Part shown: piece after piece, positions 1 through 10,880 of the stretch
Numbering within the stretch: the first letter of the stretch is position 1
Layout: every line of letters begins with the position of its first letter
NCBI GenBank assembly: GCA_016787445.1
Contig: JAEUTQ010000080.1
Location: forward strand, 1-38,765
Direction: 5' to 3'
DNA from: Bacteroidia bacterium
GTDB lineage: Bacteria > Bacteroidota > Bacteroidia > B-17B0 > Aurantibacillaceae
Length of the DNA stretch: 38,765 nt
Notes under the pieces: model-generated
Databases searched by the model: none
Told to the model about the DNA's origin: nothing
What the model saw: the letters and a program-made list of their open reading frames with translations, nothing else
Program-made: the position numbers and the translations under genes

Positions 1-2457
1 TTCAATTTCATCACCTTCAGTTAAATTACTTTTGATGATTTCTTCAGCCATAGGATCTTCAAGGTATTTTTGAATCGCACGTTTTAACGGACGAGCACCA
101 TAGTTAACATCGTAACCTTTTTCTACAATGAAATCTTTAGCAGCTTCAGTAATTTTAATTGTGTAACCTAAACTGTTTACACGACCGAATAAATTACCTA
201 ATTCAATATCAATAATCTTATGGATGTCTTCACGGCTTAATGAATTGAACATGACTACATCATCAATACGATTTAAGAACTCAGGAGCGAACGCTTTCTT
301 TAAAGCACTTTCGATAACTCCCTTTGAATGGTCGTCAACTTGCTCTTCTTTCGCTTTTGTTCCAAAACCTACACCTGCACCGAAATCTTTTAACTGACGA
401 GCACCAATGTTAGACGTCATGATGATGATGGTGTTTTTAAAATCAATTTTACGACCTAAACTGTCGGTTAACTGACCATCATCCAGCACTTGCAATAACA
501 TATTAAATACGTCAGGATGTGCTTTTTCAATTTCATCCAATAAAACTACAGAGTAAGGACGACGACGTACTTTTTCAGTTAATTGTCCGCCTTCTTCATA
601 ACCCACATAACCCGGAGGCGCTCCAATTAAACGAGTCACCGCAAATTTCTCCATGTATTCACTCATATCGATGCGGATTAAAGCCTCATCGTTATCGAAT
701 AAATGGCGTGCTAATATTTTCGCTAATTGTGTTTTACCAACACCGGTAGGACCTAAGAATATAAATGAACCAATTGGTTTATTAGGATCTTTTAATCCGG
801 CACGGTTACGTTGAATTGCTTTCACCACTTTTAAAAGTGCAGCATCTTGTCCGATTACTTTACCTTTTAAAAGTTCATTCATCTTCACTAATTTCTCGCC
901 TTCGTTTTGGTTCACACGCTGAACAGGAACACCGCTCATCATACTTACCACTTCCGCTACATTGTCTTCTGTTACAACTACACGGTTTAATTTAGTTTCT
1001 TCTTCCCAGGCTTTTTTAGCAGCGTCTAATTGTGCTTGTAATTGTTTTTCGGTATCGCGTAGTTTGGCAGCCTCTTCATATTTCTGTGAACGAACCACCT
1101 GATTTTTCAATTCTTTAATGTCCTCCATCTTCTTTTCTAATTCAAGAATATTTTCAGGAACATTAATGTTAGTGATGTGTACACGTGAGCCGGCTTCATC
1201 TAAAGCATCAATCGCTTTATCCGGTAAATGACGATCAGTAATATAACGAGCTGTTAAACTAACACAAGCTTTAATCGCTTCATCAGTATATGTTACGTTA
1301 TGATGATCTTCGTACTTTGCTTTAATGTTATTTAAAATTTGTAACGATTCATCTTGAGTAGCAGGTTCTACTAATACTTTTTGGAAACGGCGCTCTAAAG
1401 CTCCGTCTTTTTCGATATACTGACGATACTCATCTAAAGTTGTAGCACCGATACATTGAATTTCTCCACGAGCTAAAGCAGGCTTAAACATATTGCTCGC
1501 ATCTAACGATCCGCTTGCACCACCTGCACCAATAATAGTATGAATTTCATCAATGAATAAAATAACATCCGGTGATTTTTCAAGCTCGTTCATAACGGCT
1601 TTCATACGCTCTTCAAATTGTCCGCGGTATTTTGTACCGGCTACTAAACTTGCTAAGTCTAAAGTCACCACACGTTTTCCGAATAATACACGCGATACTT
1701 TGCGTTGAACAATGCGTAAAGCTAAACCTTCTGCAATGGAAGATTTACCTACACCAGGTTCACCGATTAGAATAGGGTTATTCTTTTTACGGCGTGATAA
1801 GATTTGTGAAACACGCTCAATTTCCTTTTCGCGGCCTACTACAGGGTCTAATTTACCGTCTTCTGCCATTTTGGTCAGGTCTCTGCCGAAATTGTCTAAA
1901 ACAGGCGTTTTTGACTTACTGTCGCCCGGCTTTTTGGCAGCACCTTGTCCGCCGGCCGAACTAAAGCCGCTATCTTCTCCTTCATCATCATCTGCAGCGG
2001 TGTTCTCAATTTTATGAGGATTATCCATAAAGCCTTCCAATTCGGTACGAACTGCATCGTAATCTACCCCAAATTTTAAGAGAGATTTAGAAACCACATT
2101 ATCGTTATCTTTTAAAATACACAATAATAAATGCTCGGTTCCAATTTGAACAGCTTTAAAAGTTTTAGCTTCCAGGTAAGTAAGCTTTAATGTTTTTTCA
2201 GCTTGTTTTACCAATGGAATATTAGCCAGGTTGTTAGATTTACGGGCACCTGGGGTAAGACTACCCTCAATACCTTTTCTAAGTTCCTGAATATCCACAT
2301 TCAGTTTTTTTAATAAGCGAATTCCAACACCTTCACCATCACGAATCATCCCTAACATCAGGTGTTCTATTCCTATAAAGTCGTGCCCCAAACGAAGTGC
2401 TTCCTCGCGGCTATATGTAATAACATCTTTTACTCTGGGCGAAAATTTTGCTTCCAT
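1..2457 (-). CDS. clpC: ATP-dependent Clp protease ATP-binding subunit ClpC (3' end beyond window)
   Basis: AAA+ unfoldase of the ClpC/Hsp100 class that feeds substrates to the ClpP peptidase in the cytoplasm. Reading the minus strand from the ATG at 2457 gives 819 codons open to the left edge, so only the last few tens of residues are missing. The N-terminal Clp_N double repeat (about residues 1-145) starts [21 protein letters not shown] charged linker leads to AAA domain 1 with Walker A GEPGVGKS (232-239) and Walker B LFIDEIH. A middle UVR-type coiled region (about 445-485, [11 protein letters not shown]) marks ClpC rather than ClpA or ClpB. AAA domain 2 carries Walker A GPTGVGKT (569-576), [10 protein letters not shown] and the sensor [10 protein letters not shown]. 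It diverges from gyrA across 276 bp containing a 10-bp inverted repeat. A clpS gene lies at 34043. The family call is very secure; substrates are unknown. Confidence 0.97.
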   Translation of the reverse strand, partial: MEAKFSPRVKDVITYSREEALRLGHDFIGIEHLMLGMIRDGEGVGIRLLKKLNVDIQELRKGIEGSLTPGARKSNNLANIPLVKQAEKTLKLTYLEAKTFKAVQIGTEHLLLCILKDNDNVVSKSLLKFGVDYDAVRTELEGFMDNPHKIENTAADDDEGEDSGFSSAGGQGAAKKPGDSKSKTPVLDNFGRDLTKMAEDGKLDPVVGREKEIERVSQILSRRKKNNPILIGEPGVGKSSIAEGLALRIVQRKVSRVLFGKRVVTLDLASLVAGTKYRGQFEERMKAVMNELEKSPDVILFIDEIHTIIGAGGASGSLDASNMFKPALARGEIQCIGATTLDEYRQYIEKDGALERRFQKVLVEPATQDESLQILNNIKAKYEDHHNVTYTDEAIKACVSLTARYITDRHLPDKAIDALDEAGSRVHITNINVPENILELEKKMEDIKELKNQVVRSQKYEEAAKLRDTEKQLQAQLDAAKKAWEEETKLNRVVVTEDNVAEVVSMMSGVPVQRVNQNEGEKLVKMNELLKGKVIGQDAALLKVVKAIQRNRAGLKDPNKPIGSFIFLGPTGVGKTQLAKILARHLFDNDEALIRIDMSEYMEKFAVTRLIGAPPGYVGYEEGGQLTEKVRRRPYSVVLLDEIEKAHPDVFNMLLQVLDDGQLTDSLGRKIDFKNTIIIMTSNIGARQLKDFGAGVGFGTKAKEEQVDDHSKGVIESALKKAFAPEFLNRIDDVVMFNSLSREDIHKIIDIELGNLFGRVNSLGYTIKITEAAKDFIVEKGYDVNYGARPLKRAIQKYLEDPMAEEIIKSNLTEGDEIE

Positions 2458-2496
2458 AAAATGTACGTTTTAAAATTTATATAGCATTTATTATGC

Positions 2497-2535
2497 CACA
2501 ATCAAAAGTAACGTTTAAAAAGAGGTTTGATTGTG
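2497..2535. promoter_or_regulatory. Perfect 10-bp inverted repeat in the clpC-gyrA divergent region
   Basis: cacaatcaaa (2497-2506) and tttgattgtg (2526-2535) are exact reverse complements separated by 19 nt. The centre lies about 60 bp upstream of the clpC start. It looks like a dimer-type operator for clpC, which is stress-regulated in many bacteria. No run of T follows on either strand, so it is not a good terminator. Regulator and function are inferred only. Confidence 0.35.
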
Positions 2536-2733
2536 AAAATCCTCCCTTTTTTTAACAAAAAATTTGTTGATAAATATGTAGTTCAACTACCGGATTTATT
2601 GGTAGTTTAGGGGGATGTATGATGGTTTTTCAGGTGTACGAATTGGATTTTTTTTGGTTGCAAAACAGGCTGACAAAAATTCATGATTGATCTCAAAAAC
2701 ACAGCAAATTATAAATTTTAAGAACTAAGGAAT

Positions 2734-5286
2734 ATGGCAGACGGAGAGAAAATTATCCCCATTAACATTGAAGATGAAATGAAAACAGCCTACATCGATT
2801 ATTCGATGTCGGTTATTGTATCACGTGCACTACCAGATGTACGTGACGGTTTAAAACCTGTACACCGCCGCGTACTTTACGGTATGTTGGAGTTAGGTTT
2901 AATGCACAACCGTCCGTATAAAAAATCGGCGCGTATCGTTGGTGAGGTTTTAGGTAAATATCACCCGCACGGTGACGCGAGCGTTTACGATACCATGGTG
3001 CGTATGGCTCAGGATTGGAGCTTACGTTACATGTTGGTTGACGGACAAGGAAACTTTGGCAGTATGGACGGCGATCCTCCTGCTGCGATGCGTTATACCG
3101 AAGCGCGTTTAAGAAAAATTGCTGAAGAAATTATTGCCGATATCGAAAAAGACACGGTTGATTTCCGTCCGAATTTTGACGACTCTTTACAAGAGCCAAC
3201 CGTAATGCCAAGCCGTATACCTCAATTATTGGTGAATGGCGCATCCGGCATCGCTGTTGGTATGGCTACTAACATGGCACCACATAACTTAACAGAAATT
3301 TGTGATGCTTGTATGGCTTATATCGATAACCGTGATATTGATATCGCGGGATTAATGCAATATGTAAAAGCTCCTGATTTTCCAACGGGCGGAACTATTT
3401 ATGGTTTCTCCGGTGTGAAGGAAGCTTTTGAAACCGGCCGCGGACGAATTGTGTTACGTGCTAAAGCAAATATTGAAACTGTAAAAGACAGAGAGCGGAT
3501 TATAGTGAGTGAAATTCCTTACCAATTGAATAAAGCAGAAATGATTAAAAAAACTGCGGAATTGGTAAATGATAAAAAGCTGGAAGGTATATCTGATATC
3601 CGTGATGAGTCGGATAGAGATGGTATGCGTATTGTTTACGAATTAAAGCGCGATGCCATTTCTAATGTTGTATTAAACAATTTATATAAGTACACATCTT
3701 TACAAACTTCATTCTCAGTAAATAACATCGCGTTAGTGAATGGTCGTCCGATGATGTTGAATCTGAAAGATCAGATTCATTATTTCATTGAACACCGTCA
3801 TGATGTAGTTGTACGCCGTACGAAATATGAATTAGCACAAGCTGAAAAACGTGCGCATATTTTGGAAGGTTTATTAATTGCCATCGATAATTTAGATGCA
3901 GTTATTAAAATCATCCGCGAAAGCGATACGCCTGATTCGGCACGCGAAGAGTTAATGAGTCGTTTTGGTTTAAGCGAAATTCAAAGCCGCGCTATTCTGG
4001 ATATGCGTTTACGCGCATTAACCGGACTGGAACGCGATAAGTTAAAAGAAGAGTACGCAGAATTAATGAAGCAAATCGATTATTTAAAATCTATTTTAAA
4101 TGACGAAGTTTTGCGTTACAAAATCATTAAGGATGAAATTGCGGAAATAAAACAAAAATACGGCGACGGCAGAAGAACGGATATCGTTTATGCCGGCGAT
4201 GATTTTAAAATGGAAGATATGATTGCTGATGAGGATGTGGTAATTACCATTTCCCACATGGGTTATATCAAACGTACCAGCTTAAATGAATACCGTTTAC
4301 AAAACAGGGGAGGTAAAGGTTCAAAAGGTTCCGCAACGCGCGATGAAGACTTTATTGAACATATGTTTACCGCCACCACACACAACTACCTTTTATTATT
4401 TACCGAAAAAGGACAAGTATTCTGGTTACGTGCGTATGAAGTTCCGGAAGGAAACAAAACAAGTAAAGGAAGAGCTATTCAGAATTTATTAAATATACCT
4501 ACTGATGATAAAGTGAAGGCCTTTATTAATGTGAAGAATTTATTAGATGAAGATTACATTAATAACAACTACATTATATTATGTACCAAAGAAGGTATCA
4601 TTAAGAAAACTACTTTAGAAGCGTATTCTCGTCCGCGCGCGAATGGTATCAACGCGATAACCATCCGTGAAGGCGATCAATTATTAGAAGCAGCTTTAAC
4701 CAACGGTAAAAACGAAATAATGATTGCCACTAAATTAGGTAAGGTGTGTCGCTTTAACGAAGAAAAAGTTCGTCCGATGGGGCGTAACGCATCCGGTGTA
4801 ATTGCGATCGATTTAAATGATGAAGAAGGTGGTAATAATGAAGTGATTGGTATGATTTGCATTGATGATGTTAATGCAAACGTATTAGTTGTATCTGAAA
4901 AAGGTTATGGTAAGCGTTCGGAAATTGACGAATACCGTATTACCAACCGTGGCGGTAAGGGTGTTAAAACCATCAACATCACCGACAAAACCGGTAATCT
5001 GGTAGCTATTAAATCTGTAACCGATGCTAATGATTTAATGATTATTACCAAAAATGGTATTACCATCCGTATGAATATTAGCGCACTTCGTGTAATGGGC
5101 CGTGCAACGCAAGGTGTACGTTTAATTAATATTCAGGATAATGATGAAATTGCCGCAGTTACAAAGGTTGATCATGAAGATGAAACCGAAAACGGTGAGA
5201 ATGGGGGAGAGGGTGAAAATCCGGTAAATCCGGAGGTGACACCTGAAAACACCGAAAATTCTACACCAACGGACAATAATGCCTAA
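2734..5286 (+). CDS. gyrA: DNA gyrase subunit A
   Basis: Breakage-reunion subunit of DNA gyrase, which introduces negative supercoils as a GyrA2B2 complex. The 850 residues match the family length. The N-terminal topoisomerase IV/gyrase core contains the catalytic tyrosine Tyr121 in [10 protein letters not shown]. The C-terminal beta-pinwheel carries the GyrA box [10 protein letters not shown], which separates gyrase from ParC, and a second NRGGKG blade loop. After the pinwheel comes a roughly 40-residue acidic, Asn/Pro/Thr-rich tail, of the kind that modulates supercoiling in other GyrA proteins. In the quinolone-determining loop the sequence is [10 protein letters not shown]: the position equivalent to E. 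coli Ser83 is Ala82, while the acidic partner (Asp86) is kept. The ATG at 2734 follows an A-rich leader with no strong ribosome site. No partner gyrB is present. Confidence 0.98.
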   Translation: MADGEKIIPINIEDEMKTAYIDYSMSVIVSRALPDVRDGLKPVHRRVLYGMLELGLMHNRPYKKSARIVGEVLGKYHPHGDASVYDTMVRMAQDWSLRYMLVDGQGNFGSMDGDPPAAMRYTEARLRKIAEEIIADIEKDTVDFRPNFDDSLQEPTVMPSRIPQLLVNGASGIAVGMATNMAPHNLTEICDACMAYIDNRDIDIAGLMQYVKAPDFPTGGTIYGFSGVKEAFETGRGRIVLRAKANIETVKDRERIIVSEIPYQLNKAEMIKKTAELVNDKKLEGISDIRDESDRDGMRIVYELKRDAISNVVLNNLYKYTSLQTSFSVNNIALVNGRPMMLNLKDQIHYFIEHRHDVVVRRTKYELAQAEKRAHILEGLLIAIDNLDAVIKIIRESDTPDSAREELMSRFGLSEIQSRAILDMRLRALTGLERDKLKEEYAELMKQIDYLKSILNDEVLRYKIIKDEIAEIKQKYGDGRRTDIVYAGDDFKMEDMIADEDVVITISHMGYIKRTSLNEYRLQNRGGKGSKGSATRDEDFIEHMFTATTHNYLLLFTEKGQVFWLRAYEVPEGNKTSKGRAIQNLLNIPTDDKVKAFINVKNLLDEDYINNNYIILCTKEGIIKKTTLEAYSRPRANGINAITIREGDQLLEAALTNGKNEIMIATKLGKVCRFNEEKVRPMGRNASGVIAIDLNDEEGGNNEVIGMICIDDVNANVLVVSEKGYGKRSEIDEYRITNRGGKGVKTINITDKTGNLVAIKSVTDANDLMIITKNGITIRMNISALRVMGRATQGVRLINIQDNDEIAAVTKVDHEDETENGENGGEGENPVNPEVTPENTENSTPTDNNA

Positions 5287-5348
5287 TAAATGGCGTAAAA
5301 AACAGAGATTAAAAACATAATTTAGCGACTCAATAAAACAAACAATGA

Positions 5349-5365
5349 AATAAGCTTTGCTTATT
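5349..5365. other. Small hairpin between gyrA and the M16 peptidase gene
   Basis: aataagc, a three-base ttt loop, and gcttatt form a perfect 7-bp stem 62 bases after the gyrA stop. There is no T tract after it, so it is at best a weak terminator or an RNA-stabilising 3' end. It could equally be chance. Confidence 0.25.
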
Positions 5366-5397
5366 CCATGTGGCAAATAATTAACAAACAATAGCAC

Positions 5398-8262
5398 ATG
5401 AAAAGAAAATCGATCATCTTAGGTTTATTAAGTGTTTTTGCAATAAGCACTTATGTAGCTCAACCTACACTAATAGAAAAGGTAGAGGCAAAGCCTGGTA
5501 AGCTATCTATTCCATATGAAAGATGGAAATTACCAAACGGATTAACCATTTTATTACACGAAGATCATTCTGATCCTGTAGTGAACGTAATGGTTACTTA
5601 TAAAGTAGGTTCAAACCGCGAAGATTTAGGAAAATCTGGATTTGCTCACTTCTTTGAGCATATGATGTTCCAGGGTTCATTACATGTGGCCGATGAAGAG
5701 CATTTTAAAATGGTAAGTACGGCAGGTGGTAACATGAACGGTTTTACGCAACGTGATAAAACAGTTTACTTCGAAACTTTACCATCTAACTACTTAGAAA
5801 TGGGTTTATGGTTAGAAGCTGACCGTATGGGCTTTTTATTAGACTCATTAACTTCTAAAAAATTCGAAAACCAACGTGATGCGGTAAAAAATGAGAAGTC
5901 ACAAAACTTCGAAAACCGTCCTTATGGTTTAGCATTTGTAGAAGAAATCGGGAAGGCATTATATCCTTTCAAACATCCTTACAGCTGGCCGGTAATTGGT
6001 TATGTAGATGATTTGAACCGTGCTACTTTAGATGACGTTAAAAATTTCTTCTTACGTTGGTACGGACCAAACAACGCTATCTTAACTGTTAGCGGTGATT
6101 TTACTCCTGCTGATGCATTAAAAATGATTGACAAATATTTTGGTGGTATTAAGCCATGTCCGGAAGTGAAAAAATTACGTGTACCGCCGGTTGTAATTCC
6201 TACCGATAAGTATACAGCTTACAAAGACCGTACTTATTTCCCATTAAACTTACGTGTTTATCCAACTGTTGGTCAGTACCACAAAGATGAGCCGGCTTTA
6301 GATTTATTGGCGATGATGATGGGTGGTGGAAACAACTCATTATTTTATAAAAACTTCGTTAAAAATGAAATGGCAATTCAGGCCGGTGTTGATCACCGTT
6401 CGGAAGAATTATCGGGTGAGTTCAGTATTCAGATTTTTGCTTATCCGCCTGAAGACTTCAACTTAGAAGGATTATTCACAAAGTTGGATGAGAAAGTAAA
6501 AGCAACCATTGAAGAGTTCGGAACAAGCGGAATTACCGATGAAGCTTTAGCTCGCGTAAAAGCAGAGATGGAATCTCGTTATTATGACGGATTAGATGAA
6601 GTATTCAATAAAGGAAGTGTTATTTCTGAGTGGGAACGTTTATTAGGTCGTCCGTCTACAATTACAGATGAGATTGAGCGTTATACCAAAGTAACAAAAG
6701 AAGACATCACACGTGTATTTAATAAATACATCAAAGGTTCGGGTGCTGCTATTTTAAATACGTATCCAATCATGAATCAGAAAGATTCAGTAAAGAGTAT
6801 CAATCCTAACGCAGGTGCAACATTCCCTGCAAATCCGGAATATGCGGGATTATCTTACAAACCAAATGTAGATAACTTTAACCGTGCTGAACGTCCGAAA
6901 GCCGGAGAAGCAAAAACTGTAAAAGCTCCTGAATTCTATCAAACCACTTTAAAAAATGGAATGAAAGTATTAGGAACAAAAGCAACTGAAAGTCCGATCA
7001 TCAATATCACCATTAACTTAGAAGGTGGAGATATGGCTTTAACACCTGACCAATTAAAGAAATTCGGTTTAGCGCAATTAGCTACCGGATTAATGAATGA
7101 AGGAACTAAAAACTATACCACCGAGCAAATGGCTGCCGAATTAGAAAAATTAGGAAGTTCAATTAGCATCGGTGCCGGAAAAATGAACAATACCATTAAT
7201 GTATCGTGTTTGAAGAAAAACTTAGATGCTACATTAAAATTGTTGGAAGAAAAATTATTGAATCCGGGATGGCGTGCTGAAGATTTCAAGTTAGCGAAGA
7301 AACAATACAAAGAGAGTGTGAAGGATCAAAAAACAAACGCACAATCGTTAGCTAACAAAGCATTTAATCAGGCTATTTACGGACCATCATCTGTATTAGG
7401 TATGGAACCAACCGTAAAGACCATTGACGCTATCGAATTAAAGGATTGCCAGGATTATTATAACAATTGTTTCTCATCTGCAGGTGGAAACATCGTTGTA
7501 GTAGGTGATATAACAGATGCTGAAATTGTAAGCAAGTTAGACTTCTTAAATAAAATGAATAATAAAGAGGTGAAGATGCAAGCTATTCCTGAGCCTCCTG
7601 CAAAAGCAGAGCAACAATTCTTTATTCAGGAAAAAACTGCAGCTCCTTCTTCAGTTATCATGATGGGATATCCTGCAATGAAGTACGATGCAACCGGTGA
7701 TTATTTCAAGAGCCAGATTGCGAACTTCGCTTTTGGTGGTGCTTTCAACAGCCGTTTAAATTTAAATTTACGTGAAGATAAAGGTTATACTTATGGTATC
7801 CGTTCATCTTTCAGCGGTAATAAATTTAATGGTACATTCTTAATCAGCTCATCTGTAAAGCGTCCTGCTACTGTGTTATCTTTAGCAGAGATTACAAAAG
7901 AGTTTAATAACTACGTACAAAACGGTATTACTGATAAAGAATTAGAATTTACTAAGCAATCGATGTTAAATGTGGAGGCTTTACGTTACGAATCACCTTG
8001 GCAAAAGGCAGGTTTCTTAGCTAACATCGCTCGCTACAATTTACCAAAAGATTATGTAGCACAACAAAATCAGATTTTAAAGACAATCACTAAAGATGAG
8101 TTGAATGCGCACATTAAGAAAGTGTATGATCCAAACAAATTAACAACTGTAATCGTTGGTGATAAGGCGTACATTGAAGCAGCATTAGACAAAGCAATGA
8201 AAGATGCTAAAAACAAGGATGTGTTAAACAACGTTAAGTTTAAAAAGATTTCTGTAGACTAA
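5398..8262 (+). CDS. Secreted M16 family zinc metallopeptidase, double-domain
   Basis: Predicted periplasmic or envelope-associated peptidase of the pitrilysin/insulinase family, 954 residues with two tandem M16 modules. A signal peptide is visible (MKRKSIILGLLSVFAISTYV). The inverted zinc motif HFFEH lies at residues 84-88, and the distal glutamate is most likely Glu166 in the segment VKNEKSQN, at the expected spacing of about 77 residues. The C-terminal half (from about 515) repeats the fold without HxxEH and has LREDKGYTYGIRSSF, the usual Arg/Tyr substrate-clamp region, as expected for an active-inactive domain pair. The ATG at 5398 directly precedes the signal peptide. The gene follows gyrA by 111 bp and ends before a strong terminator at 8311. 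Substrate unknown; the family assignment is secure. Confidence 0.93.
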   Translation: MKRKSIILGLLSVFAISTYVAQPTLIEKVEAKPGKLSIPYERWKLPNGLTILLHEDHSDPVVNVMVTYKVGSNREDLGKSGFAHFFEHMMFQGSLHVADEEHFKMVSTAGGNMNGFTQRDKTVYFETLPSNYLEMGLWLEADRMGFLLDSLTSKKFENQRDAVKNEKSQNFENRPYGLAFVEEIGKALYPFKHPYSWPVIGYVDDLNRATLDDVKNFFLRWYGPNNAILTVSGDFTPADALKMIDKYFGGIKPCPEVKKLRVPPVVIPTDKYTAYKDRTYFPLNLRVYPTVGQYHKDEPALDLLAMMMGGGNNSLFYKNFVKNEMAIQAGVDHRSEELSGEFSIQIFAYPPEDFNLEGLFTKLDEKVKATIEEFGTSGITDEALARVKAEMESRYYDGLDEVFNKGSVISEWERLLGRPSTITDEIERYTKVTKEDITRVFNKYIKGSGAAILNTYPIMNQKDSVKSINPNAGATFPANPEYAGLSYKPNVDNFNRAERPKAGEAKTVKAPEFYQTTLKNGMKVLGTKATESPIINITINLEGGDMALTPDQLKKFGLAQLATGLMNEGTKNYTTEQMAAELEKLGSSISIGAGKMNNTINVSCLKKNLDATLKLLEEKLLNPGWRAEDFKLAKKQYKESVKDQKTNAQSLANKAFNQAIYGPSSVLGMEPTVKTIDAIELKDCQDYYNNCFSSAGGNIVVVGDITDAEIVSKLDFLNKMNNKEVKMQAIPEPPAKAEQQFFIQEKTAAPSSVIMMGYPAMKYDATGDYFKSQIANFAFGGAFNSRLNLNLREDKGYTYGIRSSFSGNKFNGTFLISSSVKRPATVLSLAEITKEFNNYVQNGITDKELEFTKQSMLNVEALRYESPWQKAGFLANIARYNLPKDYVAQQNQILKTITKDELNAHIKKVYDPNKLTTVIVGDKAYIEAALDKAMKDAKNKDVLNNVKFKKISVD

Positions 8263-8310
8263 TTGTGGATTTGCACAGTTATTGAGTCTTAATAAATAAA
8301 ACAAACAATA

Positions 8311-8352
8311 AAAAACCAAACAGAGCGCCGCAAGGAACCTGTTTGGTTTTTT
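8311..8352 (+). terminator. Intrinsic terminator after the M16 peptidase gene
   Basis: aaaaaccaaacag (8311-8323) pairs perfectly over 13 bp with ctgtttggttttt (8339-8351), with a 15-nt loop, and the right arm runs into T residues. It lies 49 bases after the M16 stop. A TTG at 8351 in frame with the next gene lies inside this element, which argues for the ATG at 8372 as the real start there. Confidence 0.85.
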
Positions 8353-8371
8353 GCATAAAGAAAATACAAAT

Positions 8372-9517
8372 ATGAAATCAATTATCACTTTTAGTCTGGC
8401 CGCGTGCACTGCATTCGTCATGGCTCAGAACAATCAGGTTGTAAACTCGTACAACTATTTAAAAAATAAGGAATACGATAAAGCTAAGGCTGCAACCGAC
8501 GCGGCTGCTGTACACGAAAGCACAAAGGGCAGCGCCAAAATGTGGATGTACAGAGGCAAAGTTTACCAAGCCATTTTTGAAGATAAAGACGAGAAGGTTA
8601 GAAATTTAGATATGGAAGCGGAAGAAAAATCGCTGGAAGCCTTCATTAACTGTTTAAAGTTAGATGCAAAAGAAAACATCTATAAAGACGAAGTAAAAGG
8701 TTCGATTGTGATTTCAGCTTCTGCGGTTAATCGTAAAGCAGGTTGGTATTCTCAGGAAAAACAAATTGAAAAGGCTTTGAAATGTTATGAATTAGTAGAG
8801 CAGGCTTTGCCTTTTGATTTCGATCAGGGAATGAAACGTAATAATATTACCAAGGAGAAATTGGTGTATAATCGTTACGAAATGTATGCGCGCGCGAATG
8901 ATATTCCAAAAATGCAGGAGTATGCCGATAAGTTGATTGCCATGAATTATAAAGAACCTAAAATTTATATTTACATGTCACAAATCATGTTAGGCGCAAA
9001 AGACACAGTAAAGGCATTATCCTATATTGAAAAAGGTAAAGCTATTTTTGACGACAACATGGACTTAATCAATTCTGAAATTAATATTTATTTAGCGCAG
9101 GGAAAATCTGTTGAATTGATAGATAAATTACAAGCTGCCATTCAGGCTAACGACAATGAATCTCTTCATGCTATTTTAGCTAACATCTATACTAAGAAGA
9201 ACGAATTAGATAAAGCGGAACAGGAATATTTGAAAGCTTTAGAGATTAAACCTGATTATGAAATTGCTAACTACAACTTAGGTGTAGTTTACTTTAATAA
9301 AGGTAACGAATGGAATAAAAAAGCTGGCGATTTACCTCCAAAAGAGGCGGCAAAAGCAAAAGAATATGATGCAAAGGCCATTGAAGAGTGGAAAAAAGCC
9401 GTTACTTATTTAGAAAAATCGTATGAAGTTTCTCCAGATAAGGCAACAAAACAACGTTTGTTTCAGTTATTAAACAAATTAGGCGAGCCGGAAAAGGCTG
9501 CTAAGTACAAACAATAA
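8372..9517 (+). CDS. Exported tetratricopeptide (TPR) repeat protein
   Basis: 381-residue protein with a signal peptide (MKSIITFSLAACTAFVMAQ) followed by helical TPR repeats, probably a periplasmic scaffold. The clearest repeats are in the C-terminal half, for example ILANIYTKKNELDKAEQEYL, followed by ALEIKPDYEIANYNLGVVYF. I chose the ATG at 8372, not the in-frame TTG at 8351, because the TTG lies inside the preceding terminator and would add residues before the signal peptide. The next gene starts 10 bases after this stop and encodes a similar exported TPR protein, so the two probably form a bicistronic unit derived from a duplication. Partners and function are not evident. Confidence 0.85.
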   Translation: MKSIITFSLAACTAFVMAQNNQVVNSYNYLKNKEYDKAKAATDAAAVHESTKGSAKMWMYRGKVYQAIFEDKDEKVRNLDMEAEEKSLEAFINCLKLDAKENIYKDEVKGSIVISASAVNRKAGWYSQEKQIEKALKCYELVEQALPFDFDQGMKRNNITKEKLVYNRYEMYARANDIPKMQEYADKLIAMNYKEPKIYIYMSQIMLGAKDTVKALSYIEKGKAIFDDNMDLINSEINIYLAQGKSVELIDKLQAAIQANDNESLHAILANIYTKKNELDKAEQEYLKALEIKPDYEIANYNLGVVYFNKGNEWNKKAGDLPPKEAAKAKEYDAKAIEEWKKAVTYLEKSYEVSPDKATKQRLFQLLNKLGEPEKAAKYKQ

Positions 9518-9527
9518 TATTTTTCTC

Positions 9528-10829
9528 ATGATCCGTAATTTTCTAAGTGTAGCTTTAGCTGTTTGCGTAAGTGGAGCATTGGCACAAAAATCAAAAGTTA
9601 ATGCTGCATGGCGCGGCTTAACCGATTATCAGGCCACTGTAAAAGAGAAGCCGGATGTTTCTTATTTAAACAAAGCAAAAGAAGCAATTGATTTAGCCGC
9701 TGCCAGTGAAGAAACCAAAGACAATGTGAAAATGCACACTTACAGAGCGCAGATTTATTATGAATTGTTTAAGTACAATTTAAAACAAGAAGAAGAAAAA
9801 GCAGCGGGTGGCGACAAAAAACAAAAAATGGAAATGGCTTATAGCACGGTTTCTACTAAAGAGTTTTTCGATGCCATTAAATCAGTAGAAGCAGTTAAAG
9901 CTAATACAAAAGAAAAAGATGCATTCCAGGAATTATTATCTACTTCATTATCGATGGTAGATGATTTAAATAATTTGGCAGTTGGTTCGTACAAAGCAAA
10001 AAAATACGATGAAGCGGCCGATTATTTCGAAAATTCATTCGGATTAAGTAATATGATTAATCAGGGGCGAAAAGATACCGTTAGTTTATTTAACGCATCT
10101 TTATCTGCTTCAAAAGCTAAAAACTACGGTAAAGTGGTAAAGATTAATCAGCGTATTATTGATGAGAAAATGGCTAATGCAGGCACATATCAGTATTTAT
10201 ACAATGCTAAATGCGCGGTGAATGATTCGGCCGGAGCATTAACTTCTTTAAAGGAAGGTCGTAGTTTGTATCCAAACGATATGACTTTATTAAACCTGGA
10301 GACCGATTATTACATTAAGTCAGGCAAGCAACAAGAATCGTTGAACAATTTAAATTTAGCTTTAGAGAAGGATCCTAATAACGCGGTACTACATTTAATA
10401 GCCGCGAATACTTTAGATAATATGGCTAACCCAAAAGGTGCGGATGGTAAGGATTTAGAAAAGCCGGCCAACTTCAGCGAATTGTTTTCCAAAGCGGAAG
10501 AGCATTATAAAAAGACGGTAGATTTAAAACCAAGTAATACGGAGTACAGTTTTAACGCTTTGTATAATTTAGGTGCATTATATTACAATTACGGAACGTA
10601 TATGTATAACAAGGAAATGAACGATGCAACCATTGCAAAGTTGGCTCAAAAGCAAAAAGAGATTACCGCTAAAGTGAATGAACAATACAAAAAAGCAATT
10701 CCTTATTTCGAACAAGCTTTGCAAATAAAAGGGGATGATATGAGCACATTACAATCCTTAAGAAAATTGTATTTATTGACGGGTGATGAAGCGAAAGCGA
10801 ATGAGATTAGCGCTAAATTGAAGAAATAA
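9528..10829 (+). CDS. Exported tetratricopeptide (TPR) repeat protein, second of a tandem pair
   Basis: 433 residues, with signal peptide MIRNFLSVALAVCVSGALAQ and TPR-like helical repeats through the chain (NKAKEAIDLAAASEETKDNV near the start, then KAIPYFEQALQIKGDDMSTL near the end). The start of the mature part parallels its upstream neighbour (an AKAATDAAAVHESTKGSAKMW-like segment in one, KEAIDLAAASEETKDNVKMH here), which supports common ancestry. It is separated from that gene by 10 bases, so it is probably co-transcribed and translated from the same message, and it ends at a good terminator. It is likely periplasmic. No enzymatic motif is visible; the function is unknown. Confidence 0.85.
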   Translation: MIRNFLSVALAVCVSGALAQKSKVNAAWRGLTDYQATVKEKPDVSYLNKAKEAIDLAAASEETKDNVKMHTYRAQIYYELFKYNLKQEEEKAAGGDKKQKMEMAYSTVSTKEFFDAIKSVEAVKANTKEKDAFQELLSTSLSMVDDLNNLAVGSYKAKKYDEAADYFENSFGLSNMINQGRKDTVSLFNASLSASKAKNYGKVVKINQRIIDEKMANAGTYQYLYNAKCAVNDSAGALTSLKEGRSLYPNDMTLLNLETDYYIKSGKQQESLNNLNLALEKDPNNAVLHLIAANTLDNMANPKGADGKDLEKPANFSELFSKAEEHYKKTVDLKPSNTEYSFNALYNLGALYYNYGTYMYNKEMNDATIAKLAQKQKEITAKVNEQYKKAIPYFEQALQIKGDDMSTLQSLRKLYLLTGDEAKANEISAKLKK

Positions 10830-10834
10830 TAATT

Positions 10835-10866
10835 AATAAGGAGGCCCTAAAAACCTCCTTATTCTT
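10835..10866 (+). terminator. Intrinsic terminator after the TPR gene pair
   Basis: aataaggagg (10835-10844) and cctccttatt (10854-10863) form a perfect 10-bp stem with a 9-nt loop, 5 bases after the stop codon of the second TPR gene. The trailing T tract is short, but stem and position fit an intrinsic terminator. Confidence 0.75.
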
Positions 10867-10880
10867 TGACAAATCAATTT

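Noticed and set aside
1712..2017. Plus-strand ORF of 101 aa inside clpC
   Set aside because: Lies antisense to conserved clpC coding sequence with family-diagnostic motifs, has low-complexity composition and no homologue pattern; a shadow frame.
8351..8371. TTG start for the first TPR gene at 8351
   Set aside because: It lies in the terminator of the preceding gene and would put hydrophilic residues before the signal peptide.
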